Origin: Butyricimonas faecalis
GTDB lineage: Bacteria > Bacteroidota > Bacteroidia > Bacteroidales > Marinifilaceae
DNA length: 64,000 nucleotides
Assembly: GCF_003991565.1 (NCBI RefSeq)
Contig: NZ_CP032819.1
Span: 1,054,001 to 1,118,000, forward strand
Direction: 5' to 3'
Shown here in pieces: positions 53,824-62,455 of the stretch. Made by a program: the position numbers and the translations under genes. The stretch's first letter is position 1. Every line of letters begins with the position of its first letter. The notes beneath the pieces were generated by a model. That model worked only from the letters and a program-made list of their open reading frames with translations, was not told where the DNA came from and did no database searches.

Positions 53824-53880
53824 AGACACTTCATTTTTATGAATTAACTTTACCTCCTAAGGAGAAAGTGTCTAACAAGT
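53824..53880 (+). terminator. Terminator of the orphan lipoprotein gene
   Basis: AGACACTT (53824-53831) pairs with AAGTGTCT (53866-53873); a second, inner hairpin CTCC-TAA-GGAG lies in the loop. It starts 12 bases after the stop codon. Confidence 0.55.
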
Positions 53881-53894
53881 TAGTCTTTTAATGA

Positions 53895-53962
53895 CTACCT
53901 CCCCTAACCCCTCCTTGCACAGGAGGGGAAACCGCTTGGTAATCAACTCTCCCCCTGTGTAA
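53895..53962 (+). repeat. Left part of a GC-rich palindromic unit split by the IS110 element
   Basis: It runs from CTACCTCCCCTAACCCCTCC through TTGCACAGGAGGGG, the loop GAAACCGCTTGGTAAT, to CTCCCCCTGTGT just before the element. Together with 55234-55260 it rebuilds a unit of about 92 bases whose outer arms are inverse complements. Diverged copies lie at 27541 and 38918. Confidence 0.75.
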
Positions 53963-54034
53963 CCTTAGCTTTGTATCATGAAAAGTAAATGGAATAAAAA
54001 AGTAATATTTATATTTGTAAAGTATGAACTAATT

Positions 54035-54170
54035 TGAAAGAAAGGAAACCGAGGTGTGAACCGTGAGCTGTGTTTGAAAACAGCTTCATCCCCCTATTTG
54101 GACACCTTGGCTTTCTTGAACGGGGACCTGTATAAGAAATTAACTTTCTTGTTGTTAAGGTTTTTAGGTG
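54035..54170 (+). ncRNA. Candidate bridge RNA of the IS110 element
   Basis: The 5' non-coding end folds into two parts. First: CCGAGGTGT (54049-54057) pairs with ACACCTTGG (54102-54110), enclosing a hairpin AGCTGT/ACAGCT (54066-54085) and the stretch TCCCCCTATT (54089-54098). That stretch is exactly complementary to the right junction AATAGGGGGA (55234-55243). Second: hairpin AAGAAA/TTTCTT (54134-54150). ATAAGAA (54132-54138) repeats the element's right end (55229-55235), and GTTAAGGTT (54154-54162) is complementary to its left end (53961-53969, one G-U). The order target loop then donor loop, and the sense of each guide, agree with the IS621 bridge RNA model. RNA ends are not known. Confidence 0.7.
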
Positions 54171-54214
54171 ACGTTCAATATCCTTTCCCTCTTCAAATTG
54201 CTAAACACAAAGAT

Positions 54215-55212
54215 ATGGAAAACTTTTATTTTATCGGGGTAGACGTTAGTAAAAAGAAACTTGATTTTTGCGTGTTGCTAAACGGCACGATAGTTCTTGA
54301 AGAAGTAGTAAACAATAACATCCCGTCGATACGTCGTTTCCTGGAAACGTTCTTGGTTGATTTTAAAACCTCGATCGATAACCTGCTAGTCTGTGCCGAG
54401 CACACGGGGCAGTACACCTTCCCCCTGTCAATCGCTTGCCAGTCTCTCTCTTGTGGTTTATGGCTTGAAAATCCAGCGCAGATCAAGTATTCTTCGGGCT
54501 TCTCACGTGGGAAGAATGACAAGGTCGATGCTCACCGAATCGCTCGCTACGCCTCTCGTTTCAGTGACAACGCTCGTTATTACCAGCGTCCTCGGGAAGA
54601 GATCGAGCGCCTCAAGCAGTTAAGGAACGAGCAAGACCTTTACAAGTCGGACTTGGCCAAGTACAAGGGGCAACTCTCCGACCAACGAGAGTTCATGCTT
54701 GATCGAGTCTATCAAGAGAAGGCTCAAAGACTGGAACGGTTGATAGAAGAGCTGGAAAAATTGATCAAAGATATCGATCTACTCGTCGAGACAATTATCC
54801 GTTCCTGCCGTGTTCTCTGGCGGCAGCGGGAGTTGTTGCTATCAGTCGAGGGGTTGGGCCGAGTGTCGCCCTTTGCTTGATCATCGAGACTGAAGCGTTC
54901 ACGCGCTTCGATGATCCCCGCAAGTTCGCCTGTCATGCCGGGGTAGCACCTTTCCGTTACACCTCGGGAAGCAGTCAACATTCCAGGAACAAGGTATCCC
55001 AGCGGGCGAACAAGCAAATCAAGACGTTGTTACACATGGCTGCCTTGTCGATCACGGGAAGGAAGTCTGGTGAGTTAAAGGCGTATTACGAGAGAAAGGT
55101 TAAGGAAGGAAAGAACAAGATGACGGTCATTAACGCGATCAGGGCAAAGCTGATCGCGAGAATGTTTGCTGTCATCAAAAAAGATCAATTTTATACCCCT
55201 GTTTATTCATGA
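54215..55212 (+). pseudogene. IS110-family transposase, frameshifted
   Basis: The start is the ATG at 54215 (MENFYFIGVDVSKKKLDF); an earlier in-frame start at 54056 would lie in the RNA region. The RuvC-like catalytic residues are D10, E62 (CAEHTGQY), D102 and D105 (NDKVDAHRIARYA), and a coiled coil covers about 140-195. At about residue 214 the frame changes: SVEGLG continues as PSVALCLIIETEAFTRFDD only if one base is restored in the GGGCC run at 54856-54860. The transposase domain with RYTSGSSQ, which should hold the serine nucleophile, follows and ends at 55212. As read, the protein stops at 54880. One missing C explains everything. Confidence 0.85.
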
Positions 55213-55233
55213 AATATTTGCATAAATCATAAG

Positions 55234-55260
55234 AATAGGGGGAGTTGGAGGGGGTAGCTT
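55234..55260 (+). repeat. Right part of the palindromic unit split by the IS110 element
   Basis: TAGGGGGAGTTGGAGGGGGTAG begins right at the element's end. Its inverse complement is nearly identical to the start of the copy at 38918 and pairs with the left part at 53895. Confidence 0.75.
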
Positions 55261-55304
55261 GTTGATAGGAATAAGGGATCACGTGAGCCGCAAAGAGCAT
55301 TCCC

Positions 55305-55345
55305 TAAAACAAAAGACCTTGTAAATCAGTAGATTTACAAGGTCT
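55305..55345 (-). terminator. Terminator of tRNA-Arg
   Basis: A 14-bp perfect stem: AGACCTTGTAAATC (55314-55327) and GATTTACAAGGTCT (55332-55345) with a four-base loop. On the minus strand it is followed by TTTTGTTTT, so it terminates the tRNA transcript about 25 bases after the CCA end. Confidence 0.85.
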
Positions 55346-55366
55346 AACACTCATCTTGCCATTTTC

Positions 55367-55442
55367 TGGTGAACTCGGCGGGAGTCGAACCCACAACCTC
55401 TTGGGCCGTAACCAAGTGCTCTATCCATTAAGCTACGAGTCC
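55367..55442 (-). tRNA. tRNA-Arg (anticodon ACG), CCA end encoded
   Basis: On the minus strand the 5' end GGACTCG pairs with CGAGTTC of the acceptor stem (one G-U), followed by discriminator A and CCA. The anticodon stem CTTGG/CCAAG encloses the seven-base loop TTACGGC, giving anticodon ACG (reads CGN, with inosine). The T arm contains GGTTCGACTCC, as expected. 73 bases plus CCA. The 3' end points towards the accessory region, but no copy of the tRNA end was found on the far side. Confidence 0.93.
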
Positions 55443-55671
55443 TTCTCATTTGAGCGATGCAAAGGTAATATAATTTTCTTCACTTCATTCATTTCTTGAA
55501 AAAATATTTTCAAATATCCCCCAAAAAGACATGAGAACACCCTCCTTTTTCCCTCCATCCCCACAATTAGGGATGCTTTCCCAGCCTAAAACACGACCGA
55601 TATCCTCACTTTTGGCGATGGATTTATATTTTCCTGCCTTATAATTTTGTCGCGACAAAAAGAAGTAAGTG

Positions 55672-58443
55672 ATGAAATGCAGATTTAGAATTATCGAGAT
55701 TCTTTGTTTATTAGGCTACCTGTCTATCGCGCTACCGACTCAAGCGCAAAGTCAAACACGATTTCGCCTACAAGGCACCATAAAAGACGCCAAGACAAAC
55801 GAGTTACTGGAATTTGCCACCGTATTACTCCAAAATGATTCCGTGCAACTCCACGCCATCAGTGATACGAAAGGATCGTTCAGCATCAGCAACGTCCCCG
55901 TCGGCACCTATTCTCTCGGCATCTCCTTCATCGGGTACACCTCGATACACCAGTCCCTAACCATCCGCCGGGACACCACCATGGCCATCGCCTTGCAACC
56001 GGACAACATCACGCTGAAAGACATTATCGTCACCGCTTCCGAATCCAGGGGACTGACCACCTCGTCGAAGATCAACCGCAAAGCCATGGAACTCCTGCAA
56101 CCGTCAAGTTTCACGGATATTCTGGCCCTACTGCCGGGTGGTAGGACGAAAGATCCCGCCCTCGGAGGCGTGAACCAAGCCCGCTTGCGGGAAGTCGGCA
56201 TTTCCAGCAACAACTACGACATCTCGTCGTTAGGAACCGCTTTTCTTGTCAATGGCGTGCCCATCAACACGGATGCCAACATGCAACACGTGCTGGGAGC
56301 CAGTCAAAGCGACCACGACTACTACCGGAACAGCACGGGCAAAGGCGTCGATATGCGTATGCTGTCGACCGATTTCATCGAAAGCGTGGAAGTCATCCGG
56401 GGCATTCCCTCCGTTGAATACGGGGAACTGACCAGCGGGGTGATCAAAATACAACGAAAAGCGGGAGCCCATCCCTGGGAAGCCCGCGTGAAAGCCGACC
56501 CCGAAAGCAAACTGGTTTACCTCGGGAAAGGATTCGCGACAGACAAAGGATGGATATTCAACTTCGGCTTCGATTACCTGGATGCCAAGATTGACCCCCG
56601 CAACAACCTGGAGAACTACAAACGTCTCACGGCAACCACCCACGTGGCCCGCGAATGGAAAACAAACGCCCGGTCATTATCCTGGAATCTGGACCTCGAC
56701 TACGGCCAATCCATCGATGACGAGAAAAGCGATCCCGACATCAGTTACAAAAAGATCGATAAATACAAATCCAGCTACCACCGGATGTCCGTGGCAAACA
56801 CATTGAACTGGGTATTCACCGAATCCACGCACTGGAAATACGTCAACCTGACGGCCGCCGTGGACTACTCGCTGAACAAAATCAAGCAAACAAAATTCAT
56901 CTCGCTAGACAAAGACACCCCCATCCCCGACAACACGGAAGAAGGCGAACACGACGGGATCTTTCTCCCGTACCGCTATACGGCACACTTAAAAGTGGAT
57001 GGTAAACCCATCAACGCCTACGTGAAAGCCATGAGTGAACTCCACTTCGATCTTTTCAGCAGCACGAACAAATTGAAGGCGGGAATTGAATGGCGGATGA
57101 GTAAAAACCTGGGGAAAGGTCAGGTTTACGACTTGACACGCCCGCTTTACCCCTCGACATCGTACCGTCCCAGACCGTATGACGAGATCCCGGCCGACCA
57201 CCTGCTGTCATTCTTCATCGAGGACCGGATTGACATTCCCGTCAACCAACACCGACTCATCGTGGCCGGAGGAATACGAACATTCTCCCCGCTGAACCTG
57301 GACGCGGACTACCGCATGCAAGGCAAAATGTACTTTGACCCCCGGGTGAACGCGCAATGGAAATTCCCGACCTTGCTTCTCGGTGACCGGAAACTAAACA
57401 TCCAGCTTGTCGGCGGCATCGGCTGGCAAAGAAAAATGCCCGTCATGTCGCAACTCTACCCGGAGAAAATCTATTACGACCTCTCCCAATTGAACTATTA
57501 CCACACGAACGCGGACTTCCGCCGTTTAAACATAATGACCTACATCATCGACCCGACGAACTACAACCTGGAACCTGCCCGCAACAAGAAATGGGAAGTA
57601 CGTCTGGATTTCGATTACGACAAACACCTCTTCTCCGTGAACTACTTCCACGAGAAAATGACCGACGGATTCAGAACGACCAATTACTACCGCTCCTTCC
57701 CCTATAAAAAGTACGATGCCTCGGGCATTGACCACACGTCATTGCAAGGTCCTCCGGAACTAAGCGACCTGACCTACACGACCGACACGGTGATCAGCAC
57801 CTACAGCAGAAACACGAACGGTAGCATGATCATCAAAGAAGGAGTTGAATTCCAATACTCCTCCAACCGCATCGAATCCATACACACCCGCCTCACGGTG
57901 ACCGGGGCATGGTTCAAATCGACCTACCACAACAGCCAGCCGGTGTACCGGAAACCCAGCGTGATGCTGAACGGGAAAGAACTAAAATACATCGGACTAT
58001 ACCTGGACGACGACGGGTACATCCGGGAACAATTCAACACGAACTTCATGTTCGACACGTACCTGCAAAAACTCGGACTCAACTTTGCCACCTCCGTACA
58101 ATGCATGTGGTTCTCCGCGCAGGAAAGCATGAGAAAGAACGGTGTACCCATCAAGTACGTGGACATCAAAGGCGAAGAACACGATTACACGGCAGCCGAC
58201 CAAGCCGACATGGAACGCCAGCACCTGGTAGTAAATTACAACGAAGCCGCTTTCAAGCGGACCACGGTCCCCGTATCCATCAACATCAACTTCTCGGCGA
58301 CCAAATACTTCAATCAAAAAATAGGACTTTCCCTATTCGTGAACAACATTCTGGATTACAACCCCAGCTACGAGGCCAACGGGGCAAAGATCAGAAGAAA
58401 AGCGATCCCCTACTTCGGGATGGAATTGAATATCAAATTATAA
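55672..58443 (+). CDS. TonB-dependent receptor, first gene of the DUF4876/DUF6850 operon
   Basis: A 923-residue outer-membrane receptor from the ATG at 55672. A signal peptide (LCLLGYLSIALPTQAQSQ) is followed by a carboxypeptidase-D-like domain (about 30-112, RLQGTIKDAKTNELLEFATV), a plug (about 120-245, SSFTDILALLPGGRTKDPAL, FIESVEVIRGIPSVEYGELT) and a barrel ending in YFGMELNIKL. It is smaller than the SusC receptors and lacks an STN domain; no SusD follows. This points to a TonB receptor for a small ligand such as a metal complex or cofactor rather than a glycan, but the ligand is not known. Four accessory genes follow closely. Confidence 0.92.
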   Translation: MKCRFRIIEILCLLGYLSIALPTQAQSQTRFRLQGTIKDAKTNELLEFATVLLQNDSVQLHAISDTKGSFSISNVPVGTYSLGISFIGYTSIHQSLTIRRDTTMAIALQPDNITLKDIIVTASESRGLTTSSKINRKAMELLQPSSFTDILALLPGGRTKDPALGGVNQARLREVGISSNNYDISSLGTAFLVNGVPINTDANMQHVLGASQSDHDYYRNSTGKGVDMRMLSTDFIESVEVIRGIPSVEYGELTSGVIKIQRKAGAHPWEARVKADPESKLVYLGKGFATDKGWIFNFGFDYLDAKIDPRNNLENYKRLTATTHVAREWKTNARSLSWNLDLDYGQSIDDEKSDPDISYKKIDKYKSSYHRMSVANTLNWVFTESTHWKYVNLTAAVDYSLNKIKQTKFISLDKDTPIPDNTEEGEHDGIFLPYRYTAHLKVDGKPINAYVKAMSELHFDLFSSTNKLKAGIEWRMSKNLGKGQVYDLTRPLYPSTSYRPRPYDEIPADHLLSFFIEDRIDIPVNQHRLIVAGGIRTFSPLNLDADYRMQGKMYFDPRVNAQWKFPTLLLGDRKLNIQLVGGIGWQRKMPVMSQLYPEKIYYDLSQLNYYHTNADFRRLNIMTYIIDPTNYNLEPARNKKWEVRLDFDYDKHLFSVNYFHEKMTDGFRTTNYYRSFPYKKYDASGIDHTSLQGPPELSDLTYTTDTVISTYSRNTNGSMIIKEGVEFQYSSNRIESIHTRLTVTGAWFKSTYHNSQPVYRKPSVMLNGKELKYIGLYLDDDGYIREQFNTNFMFDTYLQKLGLNFATSVQCMWFSAQESMRKNGVPIKYVDIKGEEHDYTAADQADMERQHLVVNYNEAAFKRTTVPVSININFSATKYFNQKIGLSLFVNNILDYNPSYEANGAKIRRKAIPYFGMELNIKL

Positions 58444-58455
58444 CATTAATATATC

Positions 58456-59661
58456 ATGAATATGAAAAACAATTTTATCATTTTCTGTTCGCTGATCATG
58501 ACGATTTTCAGTATTCTATCATGTACGGACGATAACAAAACAATCAATACCACCGAGTTCACACTCACCGCGACCCTGCCGGAAGGTTTCGAAGACCCCA
58601 GCATATCCGACATGGTCGTGAAATTCACCAACGTCAACACCGGACGTGTAATCAACAACACCTCCTTCGCGAACAATCAAATCCAGATAACCCTCCCGGA
58701 AGGCATGTACCACATCAGCATGGAAGGCGTTATCCGATACAAGAGAGAGGGTGAAAACCAAGAAGGACAAATCCGGGGCTACGAAGAATCCGTCAACATA
58801 TCAGGCCCAACCGCCTCCCTAGCCACCCAACTGTTCATCAGTCAAGCCTCTTCCGATTTCATCATCGCCGAAATCTTCTTCACGGGAACGGTAACGGAAG
58901 AAGGCAAACAATACAATGGTGACAAATACATTAAAATCTACAACAACACGAATAAAGTGCTCTACGCGGACGGACTGTCCATCCTGGAATCAGAATTCTT
59001 GACCACGGACAAGCAAGACTACACGCCCGATATCATGAAACAGGCCATGGCTGTAAGTTCTATCATTACCATCCCGGGAAACGGAACCCAATACCCGGTT
59101 AATCCCGGAGAATACATCACCATTGCCGATAACGCGATAAACCACCAGGCCTATAACTCGAATTCCTTTGATTTGAGCAAAGCGGACTTCGAAATCTTCT
59201 ATGACGACAGTGATGATATCGACAACCCGGACGTTACAAACATGTTGACCCCGTATGACATATTTGGATTCCACAACCGCGGATTCCATAGCTACGCGAT
59301 AGCCCGCCTGGGGGATATCGAAACATATTTACAGAACTACAAGTATGACTACGAATACCTATTCGTTTTTGAAGAATACGAGATCCCCATGGAAGAAAGT
59401 TGCTACAAAGTACCCAACGAAATGATTGTCGACGCGGTCAACTTGAGTGTCCAATCGGAATTCCAATGGATTGTAACCTCCCCGGCCATAGACATGGGTT
59501 GGACCTATTGCGGGGTGATCGACAGGGATGAAAACCGGTACGGGAAAAGCGTGCTCCGGAAAACATTCTCGACCACCGAAGACGGCAGAGCCATCCTGCA
59601 AGACTCCAACAATTCAACGGAAGACTTCATCCCGGAAGCCACGCCATCACTGAAAAAGTAA
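58456..59661 (+). CDS. DUF4876-like lipoprotein, copy 1
   Basis: A 401-residue lipoprotein (FCSLIMTIFSILSCTDDNK). Residues about 30-125 form a carboxypeptidase-regulatory or immunoglobulin-like sandwich (GRVINNTSFANNQIQITLPE). Residues about 130-300 hold FIIAEIFFTG and GDKYIKIYNNTNKVLYADGL, which resemble a lamin-tail (LTD) domain, a beta fold used for binding at surfaces. The C-terminal SCYKVPNEMIVDAVNLSVQS and KTFSTTEDGRAILQDSNNST repeat almost word for word in the next gene. It is 12 bases after the receptor gene. The name DUF4876 rests on memory of the family; function unknown. Confidence 0.8.
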   Translation: MNMKNNFIIFCSLIMTIFSILSCTDDNKTINTTEFTLTATLPEGFEDPSISDMVVKFTNVNTGRVINNTSFANNQIQITLPEGMYHISMEGVIRYKREGENQEGQIRGYEESVNISGPTASLATQLFISQASSDFIIAEIFFTGTVTEEGKQYNGDKYIKIYNNTNKVLYADGLSILESEFLTTDKQDYTPDIMKQAMAVSSIITIPGNGTQYPVNPGEYITIADNAINHQAYNSNSFDLSKADFEIFYDDSDDIDNPDVTNMLTPYDIFGFHNRGFHSYAIARLGDIETYLQNYKYDYEYLFVFEEYEIPMEESCYKVPNEMIVDAVNLSVQSEFQWIVTSPAIDMGWTYCGVIDRDENRYGKSVLRKTFSTTEDGRAILQDSNNSTEDFIPEATPSLKK

Positions 59662-59685
59662 AAACGTCATAAAACAAAAAACAAC

Positions 59686-60894
59686 ATGATCAATAAAATT
59701 TCTTACGCGCTAGCATTTATGCTATTCATCTGTGCCGGGTTTATCGCCTGCACGGATGATGACAAAGTTAAAATCACAGAGTTTACGTTAACGTTCACGG
59801 CACCGGAAAACTTGAATGTCTCCGGTATCTCCGACCTGCAAGTCTCGTTCAAGAACATAAACACCGGCAAACTGACCACAAACAAGATGAGCGGAACCGA
59901 AGGGAAAATCACGCTCAACGAAGGCCTTTACAACATCTCCGTCGAGGGGAAAATAAATTATACCGTTGACGAGCGAACCATTGAAGGACAAGTAAAAGGA
60001 TACAAAGAATCCGTGAACATTATCGGAACGACAAGCACCGATAACATCAAACTATTCCTTTTCAACTCGAAAGCAGACTTCGTTATTGAAGAGATCTATT
60101 TCGCCGGAAGCACGACCCCGGAAGGGAAACAATATCTAGGGGATCAATACATTAAAATATACAACAACTCGGACTCCGTGCTATATGCCGACGGGCTTGT
60201 GATCCTGGAATCCGCTTTCAAAACTTCCCAACACTTCGAGTTTACACCGGATGTTATGTCACAAGCAATGGTAGTTCAATGCGTGTATGCCATTCCCGGA
60301 AATGGGAAAGACTACCCGGTACAACCCGGAGAATCTATTCTGATATGTGATAAGGCCAACGATCATAGGGAAGCAAACTCCAATTCATTCGATTTGAGAA
60401 ATGCGAACTTCGAATGGTATGACGAGACAAAAAACAACATGGATACCGACAACCCGGAAGTAACCAATTTAGACAAAATATACTGTTACTCAAACACAAT
60501 ATGGGTATTGAACAACCAAGGACTTTGCGCTTATGCCATTGCTCGTCTGAAAGTGGATCGAAATACTTTTTTAACCGATTACACATACAACGCTACATAC
60601 ATCAGTGCTACAGGTAGTTCCATGAACAAGAGTGGTTACCAAGTCCCCAACGAATGGATCATCGACGCCGTCAACATCAGCAACAAAGCACAATACGCGT
60701 GGAATGTCGTTGACGCCTCCCTCGACATGGGATACACCTACTGCGGGGAAGTCCAACTCGACAAAAACCGCTACAACAAAAGTGTCCGTCGGAAAGTACT
60801 TACCACCACGATCGATGGCCGCAAGATACTGCAAGACACGAACAACTCCACGGAAGACTTTGAGGCCCAAGCCACCCCGTCTTTAAAACAATAA
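59686..60894 (+). CDS. DUF4876-like lipoprotein, copy 2
   Basis: A 402-residue lipoprotein (AFMLFICAGFIACTDDDKV) with the same architecture as the gene before it. Shared blocks are KITEFTLTFTAPENL, the LTD-like FVIEEIYFAGSTTPEGKQY and DQYIKIYNNSDSVLYADGLV, and the ending VLTTTIDGRKILQDTNNSTE. The two are clearly tandem duplicates that have drifted well apart, which suggests different ligands or a heterodimer. 24-base spacing keeps them in one operon. Both likely sit at the outer membrane with the TonB receptor. Confidence 0.8.
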   Translation: MINKISYALAFMLFICAGFIACTDDDKVKITEFTLTFTAPENLNVSGISDLQVSFKNINTGKLTTNKMSGTEGKITLNEGLYNISVEGKINYTVDERTIEGQVKGYKESVNIIGTTSTDNIKLFLFNSKADFVIEEIYFAGSTTPEGKQYLGDQYIKIYNNSDSVLYADGLVILESAFKTSQHFEFTPDVMSQAMVVQCVYAIPGNGKDYPVQPGESILICDKANDHREANSNSFDLRNANFEWYDETKNNMDTDNPEVTNLDKIYCYSNTIWVLNNQGLCAYAIARLKVDRNTFLTDYTYNATYISATGSSMNKSGYQVPNEWIIDAVNISNKAQYAWNVVDASLDMGYTYCGEVQLDKNRYNKSVRRKVLTTTIDGRKILQDTNNSTEDFEAQATPSLKQ

Positions 60895-60913
60895 TTATTA
60901 AACCAACAAAATC

Positions 60914-62437
60914 ATGACGACTTTTCGTTTCATTCTGATTTTTTGCCTTCTTTTCCGGGCCTTCGGGACTTGGGCACAGGACACTATTCCGGCAAACACC
61001 CGCGCTCGGATCTACTTCTCCCCGACGGAGAATTTCGTGTCGCAAATCTATCGTAACCCGGCAATAAACTACTATGCCCACACGTTCTCCATATCGGAAA
61101 TACAAATCGGTTGGGAACAACAGAACGCGAACAAGGCATTCTTGCCCCAGTTAGGATCGGAAAACAGCCATTTCTCCTTCCACGCGTTTTCCTACCTGCC
61201 ATTGGGAGAAAACAGCAAGACCTGGGGAAATGCCTACTTCAAAAAAGGAAAAAAGGAAAAAGTGGAATGGAACGAAACGTCCGATTATCTCACCGTGTAC
61301 CCTTACGTGGTCGCGGACTCCGTCGGGGGGGACATGGACTTTGAAGAATATTACTTCGCCGGGGGATACGCCCAGGAGCATCAACGCTTCACGTGGGGAG
61401 TATACGCCAACTACCGGGCCCTCATCGAGTACCGGCAAATCGACCCCCGCCCTCGAAACATCGTCTCCGACCTGAAAGCCTCCGTCGGCATATCGGCCCG
61501 GCTGAACAGGCAATACGCCCTGGGGCTCGCCCTCCATGTCGGCAAATACAAACAAACCAACAGCTTGAAATTCTATAGCGAACTGGGTTCCGCCATCACC
61601 TACAACCTCAGCGGCCTGGGCATGGACTACGTCCGCTTTCGCCGGGGGGCCACCTCCCTCTTCTACGACGGTCACCGCTACGGGGCAAGCCTCGAAATCT
61701 TCCCCCGCGACAAACAGGGCTTCTCCGGCTCCTTCGGATATGAACGATTCTCATTCGAGAAACTCATTTCAGACCTGAACGACCTCCCCTTGAACACCTT
61801 GAACCAGGACGAGATGAAAGCCGAAATCGCTTACACCTCCTTCCGGAACAACCACCAATGGGGCATCCGGACACGGGCCACCTACCAAAACCGTCAAGGA
61901 ATTGAATCCCTCATCGGGAGCGCCTCAACCAACGTGTACGAAAAAACGGGCGAGGCCGAACAGCTATCCGTGAAAAAAGCCGATCTCTCCCTTTCGGGAG
62001 TGTACGGGCAAACCAAAGGCAACCGCTTCACGTGGTACCTCTCGCCCAAAGCCGGGTTCAACTCCTTCAAGATGGAATACATTGACCCCGCCCGCCTCAT
62101 GAAGATAAACTACCTGTACGGCGGGATGAACCTCTTTGCCGCTGCCGGCTACAAAAAGTCCTCCTTCCAGCTCGTTCTGGACGGGACGTATCGCAAGAAC
62201 TCGACCGCCGACTTGCAACTCACGGAAATCGACCAGGAGCAAATCGCCCTGGCTGCCGTTTACAAGGCTTACGACAACCTCTCGGCGGACAACTGGACCA
62301 CGAACATCGAAGTCCGCTGGAATTACTCCCTGCCCAAAAACAGGGGCATTTTCATCAAACTCAACTGGCAACACGACTCCTGCAAAAACGACTTGCACCG
62401 GGAAACCCTGCAAGCACATTGCGGCATTGTTTTTTAA
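60914..62437 (+). CDS. DUF6850-like outer-membrane beta-barrel protein
   Basis: A 507-residue protein with a signal peptide (FCLLFRAFGTWAQ) and a run of beta strands typical of an outer-membrane barrel (HFSFHAFSYLPLGENSKTWG, RFTWGVYANYRALIEYRQID, RLNRQYALGLALHVGKYKQT, RFTWYLSPKAGFNSFKMEYI), ending in LQAHCGIVF with a terminal Phe. The family is uncharacterised; DUF6850 is my best recollection for this gene next to DUF4876 genes and TonB receptors. It may be a second channel or an assembly partner of the receptor. Confidence 0.75.
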   Translation: MTTFRFILIFCLLFRAFGTWAQDTIPANTRARIYFSPTENFVSQIYRNPAINYYAHTFSISEIQIGWEQQNANKAFLPQLGSENSHFSFHAFSYLPLGENSKTWGNAYFKKGKKEKVEWNETSDYLTVYPYVVADSVGGDMDFEEYYFAGGYAQEHQRFTWGVYANYRALIEYRQIDPRPRNIVSDLKASVGISARLNRQYALGLALHVGKYKQTNSLKFYSELGSAITYNLSGLGMDYVRFRRGATSLFYDGHRYGASLEIFPRDKQGFSGSFGYERFSFEKLISDLNDLPLNTLNQDEMKAEIAYTSFRNNHQWGIRTRATYQNRQGIESLIGSASTNVYEKTGEAEQLSVKKADLSLSGVYGQTKGNRFTWYLSPKAGFNSFKMEYIDPARLMKINYLYGGMNLFAAAGYKKSSFQLVLDGTYRKNSTADLQLTEIDQEQIALAAVYKAYDNLSADNWTTNIEVRWNYSLPKNRGIFIKLNWQHDSCKNDLHRETLQAHCGIVF

Positions 62438-62455
62438 ACCACAAATATCTTATAC

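Larger units (their letters stand above)
53961..55235 (+). mobile_element. IS110-family insertion sequence inside a palindromic repeat
   Basis: The element is about 1.27 kb, the usual IS110 size. It has no inverted terminal repeats, a DEDD transposase gene (54215-55212, frameshifted) and a 250-base 5' non-coding end. The boundaries were set from the interrupted repeat: the left target half ends at ...CCCTGTGT (53960), the right half begins with TAGGGGGAG (55236). AA occurs at both borders (53961-53962 and 55234-55235), consistent with an AA core dinucleotide kept at both ends. Ends may be off by one or two bases. IS110 elements are known to insert in REP-like palindromes (for example IS621). 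Confidence 0.8.

Noticed and set aside
54056..54214. N-terminal extension of the IS110 transposase by 53 residues
   Set aside because: The stretch is in frame but belongs to the structured 5' end; the family's conserved start is MENFYFIGVDVSKKK at 54215.
27541..55260. CRISPR array made of the GC-rich repeats
   Set aside because: The copies are dispersed, imperfect and palindromic, not regularly spaced with unique spacers; no cas genes are present.
55367..55442. tRNA-Arg as an integration site for an island covering 50.4-55.3 kb
   Set aside because: The tRNA 3' end faces the accessory region, but I found no copy of the tRNA end on the far side and no integrase gene in the window.
57909..58535. 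208-residue open frame inside the TonB receptor gene
   Set aside because: It overlaps the receptor barrel in another frame and reads as a Gln/Arg/His-rich shadow product.
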